64,000 nt of DNA, taken from assembly GCF_023062595.1 (NCBI RefSeq), contig NZ_JALLAN010000006.1:186001-250000 (forward strand), written 5' to 3'. The notes under the pieces were generated by a model. It had not been told where the DNA came from. It saw only the letters and a program-made list of their open reading frames with translations, and made no database searches. Position numbers and translations under genes: made by a program. This document shows, one piece after another, positions 61,978 to 64,000 of this stretch (positions are counted from its first letter, which is position 1; each line of letters starts with the position of its first letter). The DNA is from Arthrobacter rhizosphaerae. GTDB lineage: Bacteria > Actinomycetota > Actinomycetes > Actinomycetales > Micrococcaceae.

Positions 61978-63084
61978 TCAGATGTCGAGGTTAACGGGTC
62001 CGGCGGCTGCCGAAACACACGTCTGGATCAGTTGGCCCGGTTCGCCATGGACTTCACCGGTGCGGAGGTCACGGACGTGACCTGCGCGCAATGGAATGAG
62101 ACAGCTGTGGCAGATACCCATACGGCATCCGCTGGGCATCAGCAGGCCTGCGTCTTCGCCGACGTCGAGAAGCGGCGTGGCGCCGTCGGCTTCGACCTCG
62201 CGGTCCGAGGCCTCAAAGGTAACCAGACCGCCGTCGTGCGCGTCACCGCCGGCGAGGCTGGTGGTGAAGCGTTCAATGATGAGGTTCACCGGATCGGCGG
62301 CAAAGGGCCCCTCGGGAGACTTGCCGCCATTCCTGGCGGCAGCAGCAGCCTCGGCGGACCACAGCGATTCGGCGTCGTCAAGGAAGCCCTCGGGTCCGCA
62401 TGCGTAGGCGGCACGGCTACGCCAGTCGGGGCAGAGCGCGTCCAGCTCTTTGGACGAGCTGAAATCGAACCTTCCGCGTTCGCTGGTGTACCAGTCCGTA
62501 ACCTTCAGGTTCGGGAACTGATCCGCGAGTTCAGCCAGTTCCTCCCGGAAGATACTGTCGGCGGGGGTCCTCGCCGAATGGATCAGTTCGACGTCGGAAT
62601 CAGGACGGTGCGGCACCAGCGTGCGGATCATGGACATCACGGGGGTGATCCCGGCGCCGGCGGTGAGCATCAGCAGCGGCCGGGGGTGCTCGGGGAGCAC
62701 GAAATCACCCTGTGGCGGGGCCAGGAAGAGGACGTCGCCGGGCTTGGTGTTGCGGACCAGTGCGCCTGATACTGCCCCGACGTCGGAGACAGTAATGGCC
62801 GGGTCCTGACCGGCGGGAGCACTCAGCGAATACGAGCGCCAATGGAACACACCATCAAGCTCGACGCCGATGCGGGCCCATTGGCCGGCCTTGTGGGCCT
62901 GCCAGCCGCGGCCGGGACGGAAGAATATTGTGGCGGAATCGGCGGTCTCCGGAACCACCCTGGTAACTACGCCACGAAGTTGACGCGTGGAGAAGACAGG
63001 GTTGAATAGCGCCAGGAAGTCTTCTGGAGCCAGCGGGGTTGTGAACAGAGATGCGGCGCGCGCCAGCTTACGGAGCCGGATCAT
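61978..63084 (-). CDS. Ferredoxin reductase-like flavoprotein with 2Fe-2S domain (desaturase electron donor)
   Basis: 368 residues. FAD-binding RSYSLSAPA, NAD(P)-binding LLMLTAGAGITPVMSM and CGPEGFLD, then a plant-type 2Fe-2S domain with cysteines in SGCRMGICHSCLIPL and IQTCVSA. It passes electrons from NAD(P)H to the desaturase, as the Rv3230c protein does for DesA3 in mycobacteria. First gene of the operon; divergent from the PucR-like gene 99 bp away. Confidence 0.92.
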   Translation of the reverse strand: MIRLRKLARAASLFTTPLAPEDFLALFNPVFSTRQLRGVVTRVVPETADSATIFFRPGRGWQAHKAGQWARIGVELDGVFHWRSYSLSAPAGQDPAITVSDVGAVSGALVRNTKPGDVLFLAPPQGDFVLPEHPRPLLMLTAGAGITPVMSMIRTLVPHRPDSDVELIHSARTPADSIFREELAELADQFPNLKVTDWYTSERGRFDFSSSKELDALCPDWRSRAAYACGPEGFLDDAESLWSAEAAAAARNGGKSPEGPFAADPVNLIIERFTTSLAGGDAHDGGLVTFEASDREVEADGATPLLDVGEDAGLLMPSGCRMGICHSCLIPLRAGHVRDLRTGEVHGEPGQLIQTCVSAAAGPVNLDI

Positions 63085-63183
63085 AGACCTAAGCTTATGT
63101 CGGAACGAGGCATATTACTTCTCCCAGGGAATACGATCGAACGTTCTAAACTGTTCCCCCGAAACAACTTATGGAAGTCTCTC

Positions 63184-64000
63184 ATGAACCATCCCTCCAA
63201 GAAGAGTCAAGCCACCCCGGCCCATGAACCTCCCTGGCTGGAGCTTCCGGTGGAAGTCAGTGAAATACTGCGTCCTCTGATGCCCGGCATTGTTGAGGCC
63301 ATTATCGAGTCCGTACCCCAGCTGGTGCCCGCTTACGCACGCCCCATTGAAGGCCGCTTTGGCCGGGGGCTGCGGCGCGGAGTGGGAGCGGCCCTCGACC
63401 GGTTCCTCCAGCTTCCCGGCACCAGATTGCCTGCCCTGTCCGAGGAAAGCAGGCAGCTGGTTGCCGGCCTGGGAAGCGGGGAGTTCCGGCAGGGCAGGAG
63501 CATGGATGCCCTCCTCAGCGCGTACCGCATGAGCGCCCGGGTGACCTTCCGTGAGATGTCGAGGATCTCCATGGACCGGAACCTGGGGCTGAACGTGGTT
63601 GTGGCACTCGGCGAATCCATCCTCGCCTACATTGATGAGCTGTCCGCCGTCAGCGCTGAGGCCTTCGCGTTTGAACAGTCTGAGCGCGCAGGAGCGGTGG
63701 AACGGCGGCGCACCGAACTGCTTGAACTCCTGTTGTCCGGCCAGGCCGATGAAGCTGCGCTCCGGCAGAAGGCGTCCATGGCCGACTGGGCCATTCCTGA
63801 GGAGCTGAGGGTGGTGACCATGCCACTTGACCGTACCGCCGGGCTCCGGCTGCAGCTTGGCGCGGGGACCTTGGTGGTGGAGCGTGAAACCGACGTCGTG
63901 GCACTCGTTCCCGCCCGCAACTCCCCAGCCACCCGCGGGCAGTTGGAAAACGCGTTGCGCGGGCGCTCCGCCTCAGTTGGACCCGCCGTGGGCTGGGAAA
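63184..64000 (+). CDS. PucR/CdaR-like transcriptional regulator, N-terminal part (cut by window edge)
   Basis: About 272 residues visible, the rest outside the window. N-terminal helical RsbR-N-like domain (IVEAIIESVPQLVPAYARPI; LGSGEFRQGRSMDALLSAYR), followed by the start of a CdaR-type GGDEF-like domain (MADWAIPEELRVVTMPL). The C-terminal PucR HTH expected in this family is not in view. It is divergent from the reductase-desaturase operon and is a good candidate regulator of it. ATG 63184; no strong ribosome site. Confidence 0.82.
   Translation, partial: MNHPSKKSQATPAHEPPWLELPVEVSEILRPLMPGIVEAIIESVPQLVPAYARPIEGRFGRGLRRGVGAALDRFLQLPGTRLPALSEESRQLVAGLGSGEFRQGRSMDALLSAYRMSARVTFREMSRISMDRNLGLNVVVALGESILAYIDELSAVSAEAFAFEQSERAGAVERRRTELLELLLSGQADEAALRQKASMADWAIPEELRVVTMPLDRTAGLRLQLGAGTLVVERETDVVALVPARNSPATRGQLENALRGRSASVGPAVGWE

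Noticed and set aside
63140..63155. GAACGTTC upstream of the PucR-like gene as a LexA (SOS) box
   Set aside because: An actinobacterial SOS box needs TCGAAC-N4-GTTCGA; here the halves abut without the 4-bp spacer and the right half is incomplete.

Overview
The window is 64 kb of high-GC DNA with compact operons, frequent GTG/TTG starts, twin-arginine secreted glycosidases and gene orders typical of Micrococcaceae. An Arthrobacter/Pseudarthrobacter/Paenarthrobacter-like soil actinobacterium is the best guess, made from gene content and codon use and not from a marker-gene comparison.

1-13.5 kb is an arabinan/L-arabinose utilisation locus. It holds araB-araD-araA (minus strand, araA cut by the left edge), a secreted GH51 alpha-L-arabinofuranosidase, a divergent sugar ABC importer of the YtfQ/YtfR/YtfT/YjfF type, a Tat-exported GH43 enzyme and a LacI-family regulator. 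An identical 14-bp operator-like word lies in three promoter regions (araB, GH51, importer). Related words precede two more GH43 genes at 18.8 and 38.5 kb. This links a dispersed secreted glycosidase set (one GH51, four GH43) to import and catabolism.

13.5-16.5 kb has a membrane-anchored VWA protein, tRNA-Lys(TTT), an isolated long hairpin and a conserved-looking hypothetical protein. 16.5-18.4 kb holds a probable structured RNA, then a DUF47/PhoU-like protein and a Pit-type phosphate permease. 18.4-23 kb has two more secreted GH43 proteins. 23-27.3 kb is pstSCAB (minus strand), with a PHO-box-like set of 11-bp repeats upstream of pstS and a processing-type hairpin between pstS and pstC.

27.5-36.5 kb holds an amylosucrase, a PPK2 polyphosphate kinase, a Pls/PosA-type single-module membrane NRPS, an M1 zinc aminopeptidase that overlaps it by 4 nt, and a convergent 4'-phosphopantetheinyl transferase. 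This is the most attractive candidate system in the window. It looks like a complete locus for making, activating and trimming a poly(amino acid), possibly of a basic amino acid, as in epsilon-poly-L-lysine producers.

36.6-49 kb is mixed: a GH43-ricin-lectin protein, a divergent quinone-reductase/HxlR redox pair, an orphan sulfonate/nitrate-type binding protein, a Ktr/Trk K+ uptake pair with a single-domain response regulator, paired DUF3592 proteins, a cold-shock protein, and a TetR-CocE hydrolase pair with a clear TetR operator. 49.5-59 kb has a GntR regulator with a recognisable promoter, a succinate-semialdehyde dehydrogenase, small enzymes, an AEC transporter divergent from a CGNR zinc-finger protein, an FAD dehydrogenase, an FUSC-type exporter and radA. 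59.2-64 kb has a GH1 beta-glucosidase, a fatty-acid desaturase with its ferredoxin-reductase partner, and a divergent PucR/CdaR-like regulator cut by the right edge. Two copies of a dispersed palindrome (REP-like) sit just after two stop codons. I saw no CRISPR array, prophage, transposase or rRNA.
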